25,912 bases of DNA. It comes from Nocardioides sp. (lineage in GTDB: Bacteria > Actinomycetota > Actinomycetes > Propionibacteriales > Nocardioidaceae). Numbering within the stretch: position 1 is the stretch's first letter; each line of letters opens with the position of its first letter. This document shows positions 1 to 7,523 of this stretch, one piece after another. The stretch lies in assembly GCA_021731205.1 (NCBI GenBank), contig JAKFXV010000051.1, positions 1-25,912 of the forward strand. Direction: 5' to 3'. Both the position numbers and the translations under genes were made by a program. The notes under the pieces were generated by a model, which was given only the letters and a program-made list of their open reading frames with translations, had not been told where the DNA came from and did not search any database.

Positions 1-1193
1 GAGCAGGCGACCTCACCGGTCGCGTAGAGCCCGGGAACGGTGGACCGGCCCCACAGATCGGTGGCAACCCCACCCGAGGCATAGTGGCAAGCAGGCGCCA
101 CCGGGATCAGTTCGGTCACGGGGTCGACGCCGTGCAGGCGAGCTGTCGTCAAGATCGTCGGGAAGCGGCGTTCCCAGAACTGTGCGCCCAGCAGCCGGGC
201 GTCGAGCCACATGTGCGGATGACCTGTTTCGTGCATCCGCCTCGTGATCGCTTTGGCGACCACATCACGCGGGGCCAGGTCGGCCATCGGATGCAGGCCC
301 TGCATGAATCGGTGTCCGTCGAAGTCGACCAGGAACGCTCCCTCACCACGCACCGCCTCGGAGATCAGTGGCTGCTGGCCGCGGGAGTCGGGTCCGAGAT
401 ACATCACCGTCGGATGGAACTGCACGAACTCGAGATCCCGGAGCACGGCACCCGCGCGCATCGCCACTGCCATGCCGTCTCCGGTGGACACCGAGGGGTT
501 CGTCGTCTGCTCGAAGACCTGCCCCAGACCACCGCTGGCCAAGACGACCGCTCGACACAGTGCGGCGCCCACCCCGTCTTGCTGTCCTTCACCGATCACA
601 TGCAGGGTCACCCCGGCGATGCGACCCGTCGCGGAGGTCAGCAGATCGATGGCCAACGCGTGCTGGATGACCGCGATGCCCGGTGTCGCCTGGACCGCCT
701 CGATCAAGGCGCGTTGAATCTCGGCGCCCGTCGCATCACCGCCCGCGTGGGCAATTCGGTCTCGGTGGTGGCCGCCCTCTCGGGTGAGCGAAAGCTCGCC
801 GTCGTGGAGGTCGAAGTTCGTGCCGAGCGCGATCAGCTCGCGGACGGCCTCGGGACCCTCGGTCACCAGGACGCGGACCGCCTCCAGGTCGCAGGCGCCG
901 GCCCCGGCGACCAAGGTGTCGATCTCGTGCTCGGTCGGCGTGTCCCCCGGACCCAGGGCGGCCGCGATCCCGCCCTGCGCCCACTGGGTCGAGCCCGCGC
1001 TCAGCACGTCCTTGGTCACCACCAGCACCGTCAGGTCCGGGCGTGCATCGTGGAGCCGCAATGCGGCGGTGAGGCCGGCGATGCCGGACCCGATGACCAC
1101 GACGTCCGCGCGAGTGGTCCACCCCGGATCGGGAGCCGAGAGGCGTCCGGGACCCCAGGACGCCAGTTCCTGGCGAACGGCGGCGGCAGGCAT
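1..1193 (-). CDS. nadB: L-aspartate oxidase NadB (3' end outside window)
   Basis: This FAD flavoenzyme oxidises L-aspartate to iminoaspartate, the first step of de novo NAD synthesis with quinolinate synthase NadA. About 397 residues are visible, and the frame stays open to the window edge, so the C-terminal helical part is missing. Seen: the dinucleotide-binding GSGIAG at residues 35-40, the STQWAQGG segment at 68-75, then EFVQFHPT, SEAVRGEGA, ACHYASGGV and YATGEVACS, all typical of the fumarate reductase/NadB flavoprotein family. ACHYASGGV fits NadB particularly well. The ATG at 1193 lies 10 bases after the panC stop, with no clear ribosome binding site, so it is probably translated from the panC transcript. 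An N-terminal lead of about 28 residues precedes the FAD fold. A fumarate reductase or succinate dehydrogenase flavoprotein is the alternative, but the motif set and the cofactor-gene neighbours favour NadB. Confidence 0.93.
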   Translation of the reverse strand, partial: MPAAAVRQELASWGPGRLSAPDPGWTTRADVVVIGSGIAGLTAALRLHDARPDLTVLVVTKDVLSAGSTQWAQGGIAAALGPGDTPTEHEIDTLVAGAGACDLEAVRVLVTEGPEAVRELIALGTNFDLHDGELSLTREGGHHRDRIAHAGGDATGAEIQRALIEAVQATPGIAVIQHALAIDLLTSATGRIAGVTLHVIGEGQQDGVGAALCRAVVLASGGLGQVFEQTTNPSVSTGDGMAVAMRAGAVLRDLEFVQFHPTVMYLGPDSRGQQPLISEAVRGEGAFLVDFDGHRFMQGLHPMADLAPRDVVAKAITRRMHETGHPHMWLDARLLGAQFWERRFPTILTTARLHGVDPVTELIPVAPACHYASGGVATDLWGRSTVPGLYATGEVAC

Positions 1194-1203
1194 GGAGGGC
1201 AGG

Positions 1204-2250
1204 CTAGCCGAACGAGATCGCCATGTTGTCGATGAGGCGGACCCCACCGACAGTGGCAGCGACCAGGATCCGGCCGCCGGTGCCGGGTGGGGGCTGCTCG
1301 ACCAGGTCGCCGAGCTCGTCGTCGGTGATGCGTACATAGTCGACGTTCACATCCGAAGTGGTGGCGAGCCGGTCGTACGCCGCCTGCAGCGCCTGGTCAG
1401 GATTGCGCCCCTGGGCAGCCGCGCTGACGGCGTCTCGAAGTGCCCGGTTCAACACGGCGGCCGACTCTCGAGCGCCCGTCGACAGCAGCCGGTTACGCGA
1501 ACTCATGGCGAGGCCGTCCGGCTCCCGGATGGTCGGCGCACCCGCGATGGTGGTTCGCAAGTCGAGATCGCGCACCATCCGGCGCACCAGCGTCAGCTGC
1601 TGGAAGTCCTTCTCGCCGAAGACGGCGACGTCGGGACGGACCATGCCCAACAACTTGGCCACCACCGTCAGCACGCCGCCGAAGTGACCCGGCCGGGAGG
1701 CTCCTTCGAGAAGGTCGGCCATCGGTCCCGGGGACACGGTCACCTGGGGCAGCCCGCCGAGGTATACCTCGGCGACACTCGGGGCGAAGACGATGTCGGT
1801 GCCGAGCTCGCGACACAGCGCGACGTCCGCGTCGAGGGTCCGGGGATAACGGGCGAGATCCTCGGGGACACCGAACTGCAGCGGATTGACGAAGATGGAC
1901 ACGACGACAGGCCCGCCACCGACGTCTCGGCGTGCGAGTCGGATGAGGCTGGCGTGTCCTTCGTGCAGCGCGCCCATGGTGGGCACGAGGGCGACTCGGA
2001 AGTCTCGAGGCGACTCGCTGCCCACCCCAACAGGATCAGTGGGCACGAGGGCGACTCGGAAGTCTCGAGGCGACTCGCTGCCCACCCCAACAGGATCAGT
2101 GGGCACGAGGGCGACTCGGAAGTCTCGAGGCGACTCGCTGCCCACCCCAACAGGATCAGTGGGCATGAGGGCGACTGGGCCGACCGGGGAGCTCCTCGCT
2201 TCGCCCAGGGCAGCAGCCAAGTCGGCGCGGGTGTGAACGAGCTCCGTCAC
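1204..2250 (-). CDS. panC: Pantothenate synthetase with N-terminal triple-repeat insert
   Basis: PanC condenses pantoate and beta-alanine with ATP to make pantothenate, the coenzyme A precursor, in the cytoplasm. The body from residue 92 is canonical: MGALHEGH (HIGH-type nucleotide motif, 92-99), VSIFVNPLQFG, YPRT, HFGGVLTVV, FGEKDFQQL and the SSRN motif (KMSKS-equivalent). The odd part is the N-terminus. Residues 31-90 are three identical 20-residue units, each ending in RVALVP, the sequence of the first beta strand. The last unit runs directly into T-MGALHEGH, so the active-site junction is intact. An older degenerate version (VALMPT, 26-31) precedes them. The insert makes the protein 348 residues, against about 280-310 for the family. 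The start is a GTG, 19 bases after the upstream stop. It probably forms an operon with the Rossmann/DUF2520 gene and nadB. Confidence 0.96.
   Translation of the reverse strand: MTELVHTRADLAAALGEARSSPVGPVALMPTDPVGVGSESPRDFRVALVPTDPVGVGSESPRDFRVALVPTDPVGVGSESPRDFRVALVPTMGALHEGHASLIRLARRDVGGGPVVVSIFVNPLQFGVPEDLARYPRTLDADVALCRELGTDIVFAPSVAEVYLGGLPQVTVSPGPMADLLEGASRPGHFGGVLTVVAKLLGMVRPDVAVFGEKDFQQLTLVRRMVRDLDLRTTIAGAPTIREPDGLAMSSRNRLLSTGARESAAVLNRALRDAVSAAAQGRNPDQALQAAYDRLATTSDVNVDYVRITDDELGDLVEQPPPGTGGRILVAATVGGVRLIDNMAISFG
1981..2160 (-). repeat. Three perfect 60-bp tandem repeats inside panC
   Basis: Bases 1981-2040, 2041-2100 and 2101-2160 are identical. A partial fourth copy follows: 2161-2176 matches the first 16 bases of the unit with one mismatch (T for C). 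Sixty is a multiple of three, so the panC frame is kept. Each unit contains a 9-base internal direct repeat (GGCGACTCG twice) and imperfect inverted arms near its ends (GTGGGCACGAG against CTCGCTGCCCAC). Both features would favour polymerase slippage. Exact identity of the copies implies recent expansion or homogenisation. There are no spacers, so this is not a CRISPR array. Confidence 0.98.
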
Positions 2251-2269
2251 GGAGATGATCCCGTCGCCG

Positions 2270-3190
2270 TCAGCGCAAGTAAGCGCCGGGCTCGGTCACC
2301 GCGGCTGCCTCCGCGGCGTCGAGGATCTGCGCGATCTTGGCGGCCCGGATCGGCAGCACCCTGCCATCGGTCACGACCCGGCTCAGAGTTGCTCGTGCCA
2401 ACGCCACGTATGACGGCAACGTATGAGGAGCCGAGGCCGCCACCTCGGCGACGTGGTCGCGAACGGTGTTGGCGTCTCCGCGCACGATCGGCCCGGTCAG
2501 GGCGAAGTCTCCAAGAGTCAGGGCGTTCTCCATGGCGGCGTTCAGCAGCGGACGCAGCGTGGCTGCGGGATCCTCCACGCCCGAGGCGGCCAGCAACTCC
2601 ATCGCCTCGGCGACCAGCGTGACCAGGTGATTCGCGCCATGGGCCAACCCGGCGTGATAAAGGGTGCGGTGCCCCTCGGCAATCCACATCGGCACGCCGC
2701 CAAGGTCGGCGATGAGCGTCTCGGCGGCGGCCCTTTCGTCGGGACCGGTCGTGACCGCGAAGGCGCATCCGGCGAGGCGCTCAAGATCCACGCTGGTCCC
2801 GGTGAACGTCATCGCTGGATGGATAGCCATCGGTCGGGCGCCCACTGCGGTCGCCTCCGCCAGCACCGCCAGTCCATGGCGGCCGGAAGTGTGCACGACC
2901 AATTGACCGGGGCGGATGGCTGCAGCACCTGCCAGCATGGTGGCGACGTTCTCGATCATGTCGTCCGGGACGGTCAGCAGCAGTACGTCGGCGGCTCTGG
3001 CCACCGCGCTCGGCTTGAGTACGTCGACCCCGGGGAGCAGATCGTCGATGCGACGGCGGGATGCGTCCGACTCGCCGGCCACGGCCACGATCTCATGGCC
3101 CGCGGAGCGCAGCGCCGCACCCAGGACAGCACCGACGCGACCAGCGCCAACGATCCCGATCGGGCCAACGGCCGCCCCGCCTGCGGACAT
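2270..3190 (-). CDS. Rossmann-like/DUF2520 oxidoreductase-like protein
   Basis: A 306-residue cytoplasmic protein with an N-terminal NAD(P)-binding Rossmann fold (GIVGAGRVG at residues 12-20) followed by VLLLTVPDD and VVHTSG segments. It has a helical C-terminal half (HPAMTF, then YHAGLAHGANHLVTL) typical of the Rossmann-like plus DUF2520 family, which resembles 6-phosphogluconate dehydrogenase-type and ketopantoate reductase folds. Rv3603c, immediately upstream of panC in M. tuberculosis, is the matching neighbour. The substrate is unknown. Position before panC makes a pantothenate-pathway role, such as ketopantoate reduction, a reasonable but untested inference. The ATG at 3190 has no Shine-Dalgarno sequence but a TAGGCT hexamer six bases upstream, suggesting a leaderless mRNA. 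It is the first gene of the likely three-gene operon with panC and nadB. Confidence 0.88.
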   Translation of the reverse strand: MSAGGAAVGPIGIVGAGRVGAVLGAALRSAGHEIVAVAGESDASRRRIDDLLPGVDVLKPSAVARAADVLLLTVPDDMIENVATMLAGAAAIRPGQLVVHTSGRHGLAVLAEATAVGARPMAIHPAMTFTGTSVDLERLAGCAFAVTTGPDERAAAETLIADLGGVPMWIAEGHRTLYHAGLAHGANHLVTLVAEAMELLAASGVEDPAATLRPLLNAAMENALTLGDFALTGPIVRGDANTVRDHVAEVAASAPHTLPSYVALARATLSRVVTDGRVLPIRAAKIAQILDAAEAAAVTEPGAYLR

Positions 3191-3196
3191 GGGCTC

Positions 3197-3202
3197 AGCC
3201 TA
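3197..3202 (-). promoter_or_regulatory. Candidate -10 box for the DUF2520-panC-nadB operon
   Basis: On the minus strand TAGGCT ends six bases before the ATG at 3190, so transcription would begin at or next to the start codon (leaderless). An 18-base spacer separates it from GTCACA (3221-3226), which matches the TTGACA consensus at four of six positions and lies inside the 3212-3227 palindrome. Inferred from sequence only. Confidence 0.45.
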
Positions 3203-3211
3203 CGCGCACCG

Positions 3212-3227
3212 GGTCACAGCTGTGACC
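3212..3227. promoter_or_regulatory. Perfect 16-bp palindrome, possible operator
   Basis: GGTCACAGCTGTGACC is fully self-complementary. Outer CC and GG pairs, after a one-base mismatch on each side, extend it to about 22 bp. It overlaps the sulfatase stop codon (3214-3216) and the putative -35 region of the downstream operon. No T-run follows on either strand, so an operator is more likely than an intrinsic terminator. The half-site order (TCACA...TGTGA) is the reverse of the CRP consensus. Confidence 0.4.
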
Positions 3228-4749
3228 TGGTCAGCCGACGCGGTAGCGAACCGAAGTTCGGGTAGCACTCAACGGTGCCCGAGCAGGTGCGTAGCACTGC
3301 CAAGCGCCGGCGCAGCTCCTTGCGGATCGGGACGTAGCGCTTGGCGCTGGACAGGTTCCGGAGTTGATAGGGATCGAACTTGCGGTCGTACAGCTCGATG
3401 AACCCGCTCTTGAAGCGGATGAAGGTGTACCGCTTGTCGCGGATCCCTCGGTAGTCCCAGACGCTGTCGCTCGCGTCATTGGTGATGTTGCCGCCTTGGA
3501 TCAGCCTGGTCTGTCGGTCACTGACGCTTGGTTGGGCGAGCATGCCGTAGAGCGAGGCGCCGTCCATGGTGCGGCCCGGCTCAACACCGGACAGGTCGAC
3601 GATCGTGGGAGCGATGTCCACGATGCTCGCGGTGCGTGCCAGGTTCACCCCAGCGGGCACTCCCGGCCCACGCATCAGCATCGGGATCCGCAGTGACTCC
3701 TCATAGGCCAGCCGCTTGCCCCGGAATCGATGCTCGCCCATCATCCAGCCGTTGTCGGAGGTGAAGATGATCAAGGTGTCCTCGAGCTCGCCCGCTTCGT
3801 CCAGAGCAGCGACGGTGTCGGCGACGGCGTCATCGACCGATGCCAGTGCTCGGATCCGCGCAAGGAACATGCCGTTCATCTCCGCGGGGTCCTTCTTCGA
3901 CTGACCCCGGATCAGCTTGGGCTTGTCCTTGACGTTCGCTTCGTTGAACGACGGTTTGGACTCTGCGGGGTTGCGGGTGCCGGCGTACAGGCCGGCGTAC
4001 TCGCTCTCCGGCAGTGGAGGTGTGCCGCACCGAAGACCATCGATCTCGGAGTCACAGATGTTGTGCGGGGCGACATAACTGGCCCAGAGGAAGAAGGGGT
4101 TGGGCCCACCGGACCAGTCCTCGATCTTGCTCCGGGTCTTCTCGGCAACGTAGTCGGTGATGTAGGTGTCGGTGTGGACCTGCGGCGTGCCGTTGTTGGC
4201 CTGGGTGTAGTTGTAGTAGTCATACGTGCCCTCGATCGTGGGGTCCCACAGATCCCAGCCGACCGGTCGGCCGTGGACGTCGAAGTGGTACTCGTTGAGG
4301 AACTTCCCGATGAACCCGGTCTTGTAGCCCGCATCCTTGAGCCATGCTGCGACCGTGTTGTCCCGTCCCTGCAGCGCGGAGTAGCCGCCGCGCACGCCGC
4401 GGTTGGCGTAGACGCCGTTGTTCTGGGCGTACTGCCCGGTGAGAATCTCTGCTCGAGCAGGGCAACACAGCGGATGCGGAGAGATCGCCGACTCGAAACT
4501 GACACCGAACCCACCCAGCGCCGCGCGCGTCTTCGGCATCCAGGCCATGTCGCTGGCGGCTTGGTCGTCGGTCGTGATCAAGATGATGTTCGGGCGGTCA
4601 CCAGGGGCTGCGACCAGGGCGGCGCTAGCACTCAGTGGGCCGGAGGGACTGGCTCCGAAATTGCCGGCGGCGGAGACGGCCAAGGTGACCATGGCCACGC
4701 TCGCGCTCAAACCCATGCGTCGTCGTGACGCACGCCGCACGGATCCCAT
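3214..4749 (-). CDS. Secreted sulfatase (formylglycine-dependent, arylsulfatase family)
   Basis: A type I sulfatase that would hydrolyse sulfate esters outside the membrane. With the ATG at 4749 it has 511 residues; earlier ATGs give up to 525. The N-terminus has a basic patch (RRASRRR) and a hydrophobic run ending in an Ala/Ser-rich stretch, consistent with a signal peptide. Positions below are for the 525-residue form. Catalytic features seen: TTDDQ (metal Asp at 75-76), CCPAR at 109-113 matching the C-x-P-x-R formylglycine signature, IGKFLNEYHF (Lys163), APHN (His243), SDNG (345-348) and GEHRFRGK. The overall layout (PNIILITTDDQ, LTGQYAQNNGVYAN, GYKTGFIGKFLNEYH) resembles N-acetylglucosamine-6-sulfatase-like enzymes, but the substrate cannot be read from sequence. 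The formylglycine-generating enzyme is not in this window. The nearby sulfotransferase-like genes suggest a sulfated surface glycan as a target. Confidence 0.93.
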   Translation of the reverse strand: MGSVRRASRRRMGLSASVAMVTLAVSAAGNFGASPSGPLSASAALVAAPGDRPNIILITTDDQAASDMAWMPKTRAALGGFGVSFESAISPHPLCCPARAEILTGQYAQNNGVYANRGVRGGYSALQGRDNTVAAWLKDAGYKTGFIGKFLNEYHFDVHGRPVGWDLWDPTIEGTYDYYNYTQANNGTPQVHTDTYITDYVAEKTRSKIEDWSGGPNPFFLWASYVAPHNICDSEIDGLRCGTPPLPESEYAGLYAGTRNPAESKPSFNEANVKDKPKLIRGQSKKDPAEMNGMFLARIRALASVDDAVADTVAALDEAGELEDTLIIFTSDNGWMMGEHRFRGKRLAYEESLRIPMLMRGPGVPAGVNLARTASIVDIAPTIVDLSGVEPGRTMDGASLYGMLAQPSVSDRQTRLIQGGNITNDASDSVWDYRGIRDKRYTFIRFKSGFIELYDRKFDPYQLRNLSSAKRYVPIRKELRRRLAVLRTCSGTVECYPNFGSLPRRLTRSQL

Positions 4750-4756
4750 CGCGCAA

Positions 4757-4762
4757 ATACTA
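4757..4762 (-). promoter_or_regulatory. Candidate -10 box for the sulfatase gene
   Basis: TAGTAT on the minus strand fits the actinobacterial TANNNT -10 element and ends seven bases before the ATG at 4749, with no Shine-Dalgarno between. This favours a leaderless transcript and the 4749 start over ATGs at 4791 and 4782. No good -35 is visible. Confidence 0.5.
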
Positions 4763-4824
4763 CCGATGAACCGCACCTTCATTGGCATCACGGCCCAAGC
4801 AGTGCGTCTGCGAGACTGTGCGCC

Positions 4825-6246
4825 GTGACGAGACAGGGCACCCCGGTGAAGAATGTGGCCGTTCTGTTAGCCGGAGGAGTCGGTGCTCGGATCGGCCTGG
4901 ACATCCCGAAGCAACTGCTGAAGGTGGCGGGCAAGACGATCTTGGAACACTCGCTGATCGCCTTGCACGAGCACCCACTGGTCGACGAGGTGGTGATCAT
5001 GATGGCGCCGGGACACCTCGACGCCGTTCGCGAGATCGTCCGAGCCGGCAACTACACAAAGGTCAACGCGATCCTCGAGGGAGGCGTCACCCGCAACGAG
5101 ACCACCCTCAAGGCCTTGTCGGGAATCCCTCCGGAGCCGTGCAACATCTTGTTCCATGACGCCGTCCGGCCGTTGGTCACTCAACGGATCATCACCGAGT
5201 GCTTCGAGGCACTCCAGAAGCATGGGGCCGTCGACGTCGCCATCCCTTCGGCCGACACGATCGTCGAGGTCGACCACGACGACGTGATCCGGGCAATCCC
5301 ACCGCGCGCTCAACTGCGCCGGGGGCAGACCCCTCAGGCTTTTCGTTCCGACGTCATCCGCGCGGCGTACGCCAAGGCTGGGGAAGACCCCCACTTCGAA
5401 ACCACCGACGACTGCTCGGTCGTGCTCCGCTATCTCCCCGACGCGCCGATCGTGGTCGTGCGCGGGGATGAGCGCAACATGAAGGTGACCGAGCCGATCG
5501 ACGTATACCTGGCAGACAAGCTGTTCCAGCTGACCAGCAACGACGTGCCCACTCCGGGTTCGGACCAGGAGTACGAAGCCCTGCTCACGGGCAAGACCCT
5601 GGTCGTCTTCGGCGGCAGCTACGGCATCGGCGCGGACATCGCAGCGTTGGCCGATCGCTTCGGGGCGAATGTGCACTCGTTCAGCCGCTCGAGTACCCAG
5701 ACCCACGTCGAGCGGCGCGCCGACATCGAGGCTGCGGCGGCGACGGCGATAGCGGCCACCGGGCGGGTGGACTTCGTCGTGAACACCGCCGGGGTGTTGC
5801 CGCGGGGCACGCTGCTGGACACCAGCGAGGAGACGATCTTCGCGGCTACCGAGATCAACTACTTGGCGCCGGTCTTCATAGCTCAGGTCTTCTTCCCCCA
5901 CTTGGCGGCGACGAAGGGCGCGTTGTTGCTCTTCACCTCAAGTTCCTACACGCGCGGTCGCAGTGGCTACAGCTTGTACTCATCGGCGAAGGCGGCCACC
6001 GTGAACCTGACCCAGGCACTTGCCGACGAGTGGGCGGGCGACGGCGTACGTGTCAACTGCATCAACCCCGAGCGCACCGCGACGCCGATGCGAACCAAAG
6101 CGTTCGGGCAGGAGCCGTTGGGGTCATTGTTGGATTCCGAGACCGTGGCTCGCACCTCCTTGGATGTGCTCCTCTCACGTGAGACCGGGCACATCTTCGA
6201 CGTCCGCAAGGACGACCCGTTCGGCCCAGGATCCGAAGGCGATTGA
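4825..6246 (+). CDS. Bifunctional ribitol-5-phosphate cytidylyltransferase / ribulose-5-phosphate reductase (Bcs1/Acs1-like)
   Basis: It predicts synthesis of CDP-ribitol, the donor for ribitol-phosphate polymers. Residues 10-235 form an IspD/TarI-type cytidylyltransferase: LLAGGVGARIG (14-24) with PKQ at 28-30, FHDAVRP (110-116), RRGQTPQAF, TTDD and NMKVTEPID. Residues 255-473 form a short-chain dehydrogenase: GGSYGIG (263-269), NTAG (320-323), Ser 372-374 and Y385-xxx-K389. This order and the 473-residue length match Haemophilus influenzae Bcs1/Acs1, a fused CDP-ribitol synthase that reduces ribulose 5-phosphate and activates the product. Plain IspD of the MEP pathway lacks the SDR half. 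The gene runs opposite to its neighbours. Start: GTG 4825 or GTG 4846; neither has a clear ribosome site. The TagF-like polymerase nearby is the expected user of the product. Confidence 0.88.
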   Translation: MTRQGTPVKNVAVLLAGGVGARIGLDIPKQLLKVAGKTILEHSLIALHEHPLVDEVVIMMAPGHLDAVREIVRAGNYTKVNAILEGGVTRNETTLKALSGIPPEPCNILFHDAVRPLVTQRIITECFEALQKHGAVDVAIPSADTIVEVDHDDVIRAIPPRAQLRRGQTPQAFRSDVIRAAYAKAGEDPHFETTDDCSVVLRYLPDAPIVVVRGDERNMKVTEPIDVYLADKLFQLTSNDVPTPGSDQEYEALLTGKTLVVFGGSYGIGADIAALADRFGANVHSFSRSSTQTHVERRADIEAAAATAIAATGRVDFVVNTAGVLPRGTLLDTSEETIFAATEINYLAPVFIAQVFFPHLAATKGALLLFTSSSYTRGRSGYSLYSSAKAATVNLTQALADEWAGDGVRVNCINPERTATPMRTKAFGQEPLGSLLDSETVARTSLDVLLSRETGHIFDVRKDDPFGPGSEGD

Positions 6247-6269
6247 GACTGCGCGGATCGACGCTCGGC

Positions 6270-7523
6270 TCAATGCCTGCGAAGAAACCGGCGCAGCCGC
6301 TCAACGATCGAGGGCGGGGCAGCCAGTTGGGTGCGAAGCCGCTGGATCTCGTGCATGGTGCCGGCCATGCGGTCGGCCACACGAAGTCGGCGGTGCCGCT
6401 CCCGGACGGCGGCCTCGATCGGGCCTTGCACTCGGTCAGGGGCCAACGGGAGTCCCTGGATGCGCCCCAATTGGATCAGGACTCCGGCGAGAAACTGGGC
6501 GGCCACGTCTCCCGGGACATCGCTCACGGTCGCGACGCCGCCTGCCGGGGGAAGCTTCGTGGGGTTCGCCAGCGTGGCCAACGACCCGAGCACTCGGACG
6601 CCGCTTGCCCCGATGCCGGCGCTGATCTCCGCGCCGATCGCAACTCCCCGATCGACAGCCCAAGGGGGAGTCGTCAGCCGGGTTTCCGTGGCCGAGGGCC
6701 TTCTGGCTCGGACGTGCTGAGCCGCACCGAATCTGATCAGCTCGGTGTAGTCCGAGGCCGACCAGTGCTCGGCGACGTAGTCCGCATTGAAGCGGCGGAG
6801 CACCTCGGTCTCGGCGAGCGTCAACGACCTGTTCGCCGGGACTTCTTGCGCCACCAGGGTCTCGCCCGGCAGCCCGAGTAGGTCCTCGAAACTGCGCAGC
6901 AGCATGCCCGGGTCATGCTCGTCGAGGACGATGACAGTGACCCGGTCTGCGCCGACGACGCCGGCCCAGCGGGCCACCAGAGCATCGTGGCGATGGCGTT
7001 GCCAGAAAGTCGGGGTGATCGCCTTGGGAGGGGTCGCCAGAACGCCTTCGAGCCATTCGGAGTAGGCGATGACGGCTCGATTCTGGACATACTGCTGCCA
7101 CTGGGAAGCCAAGATGTTGACCACGGGGCGCAACGTGATGACCACGTGCAATCGCTCAGGTCCGAGCTGTGAGGCGATCCGTCGCGCCCGCTCGTCGTTG
7201 GCTTCGCAGAAGAACTCGCTGCTCAGCACGGCTGCCCGCGCCGACGAGCGCTGCACCTCCTCCACGAGGGCGCGCCAGGCAAGCTCCCCGGCGTCGGGGC
7301 TGTTCGACGGCAACCGGCGCTTGGTCGCCGCACCGATCGCTGCGGTCATGGAATGGGCTCGGTCGCCTGCATAGTGAACACCGTGGGCCGCCAGGCGTTC
7401 GCGGCTGTGGTGGAAGGCTGCCTGGACCGCCGTTGTGCCCGTCGTGTGGGGCCCGATGTGCAGCACGACCTCGGACGGCGGGCCGGGGGTGTCGGGCGCG
7501 TTGGTGGCGGCAGCCGAAGTCAC
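6270..7523 (-). CDS. Sulfotransferase-like protein A (catalytic Lys replaced by Thr)
   Basis: A 417-residue member of the bacterial carbohydrate sulfotransferase-like family, related to the two proteins at 21805-24208. Family members transfer sulfate from PAPS. The N-terminal motif is LHIGPHTTGTTAVQ (residues 21-34), aligning with HIGPxKTGT; the residue equivalent to the PAPS-contacting lysine is Thr27 (ACG, one base from AAG). The second, 3'-phosphate type motif is retained: VVITLRPVVNILASQWQQY with Arg132 and Ser140. The C-terminus is basic (VERLRRFLRRH). It starts at GTG 7523, overlapping the upstream stop by four bases (GTGA), so translation is probably coupled. It could be inactive, use another residue, or have lost sulfotransfer for another role. 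It converges with the CDP-ribitol synthase gene, with 23 bases and no clear terminator between them. Confidence 0.8.
   Translation of the reverse strand: MTSAAATNAPDTPGPPSEVVLHIGPHTTGTTAVQAAFHHSRERLAAHGVHYAGDRAHSMTAAIGAATKRRLPSNSPDAGELAWRALVEEVQRSSARAAVLSSEFFCEANDERARRIASQLGPERLHVVITLRPVVNILASQWQQYVQNRAVIAYSEWLEGVLATPPKAITPTFWQRHRHDALVARWAGVVGADRVTVIVLDEHDPGMLLRSFEDLLGLPGETLVAQEVPANRSLTLAETEVLRRFNADYVAEHWSASDYTELIRFGAAQHVRARRPSATETRLTTPPWAVDRGVAIGAEISAGIGASGVRVLGSLATLANPTKLPPAGGVATVSDVPGDVAAQFLAGVLIQLGRIQGLPLAPDRVQGPIEAAVRERHRRLRVADRMAGTMHEIQRLRTQLAAPPSIVERLRRFLRRH

Noticed and set aside
1981..2160. CRISPR array or non-coding repeat array
   Set aside because: The units are directly adjacent without spacers, are in frame, and lie inside panC.
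784..2622. Long plus-strand open frame opposite nadB, panC and DUF2520, carrying the 60-bp repeats in another frame
   Set aside because: It is antisense to three genes with clear motifs, has no recognisable domain, and long antisense frames are expected at this GC content.
3212..3227. CRP-type binding site
   Set aside because: The half-sites are in the opposite order (TCACA...TGTGA) to TGTGA-N6-TCACA and have only a two-base centre.
4825..5560. Plain MEP-pathway IspD
   Set aside because: The cytidylyltransferase is fused to an SDR domain with GGSYGIG and YxxxK, which fits CDP-ribitol synthases of the Bcs1 type instead.
3730..5901. Long open frames antisense to the sulfatase and the CDP-ribitol synthase
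   Set aside because: Both sense strands encode complete catalytic motif sets; the antisense frames have none.
6247..6269. Bidirectional terminator between the convergent CDP-ribitol synthase and sulfotransferase-like A genes
   Set aside because: No inverted repeat with a usable stem and no T-run is visible in these 23 bases.
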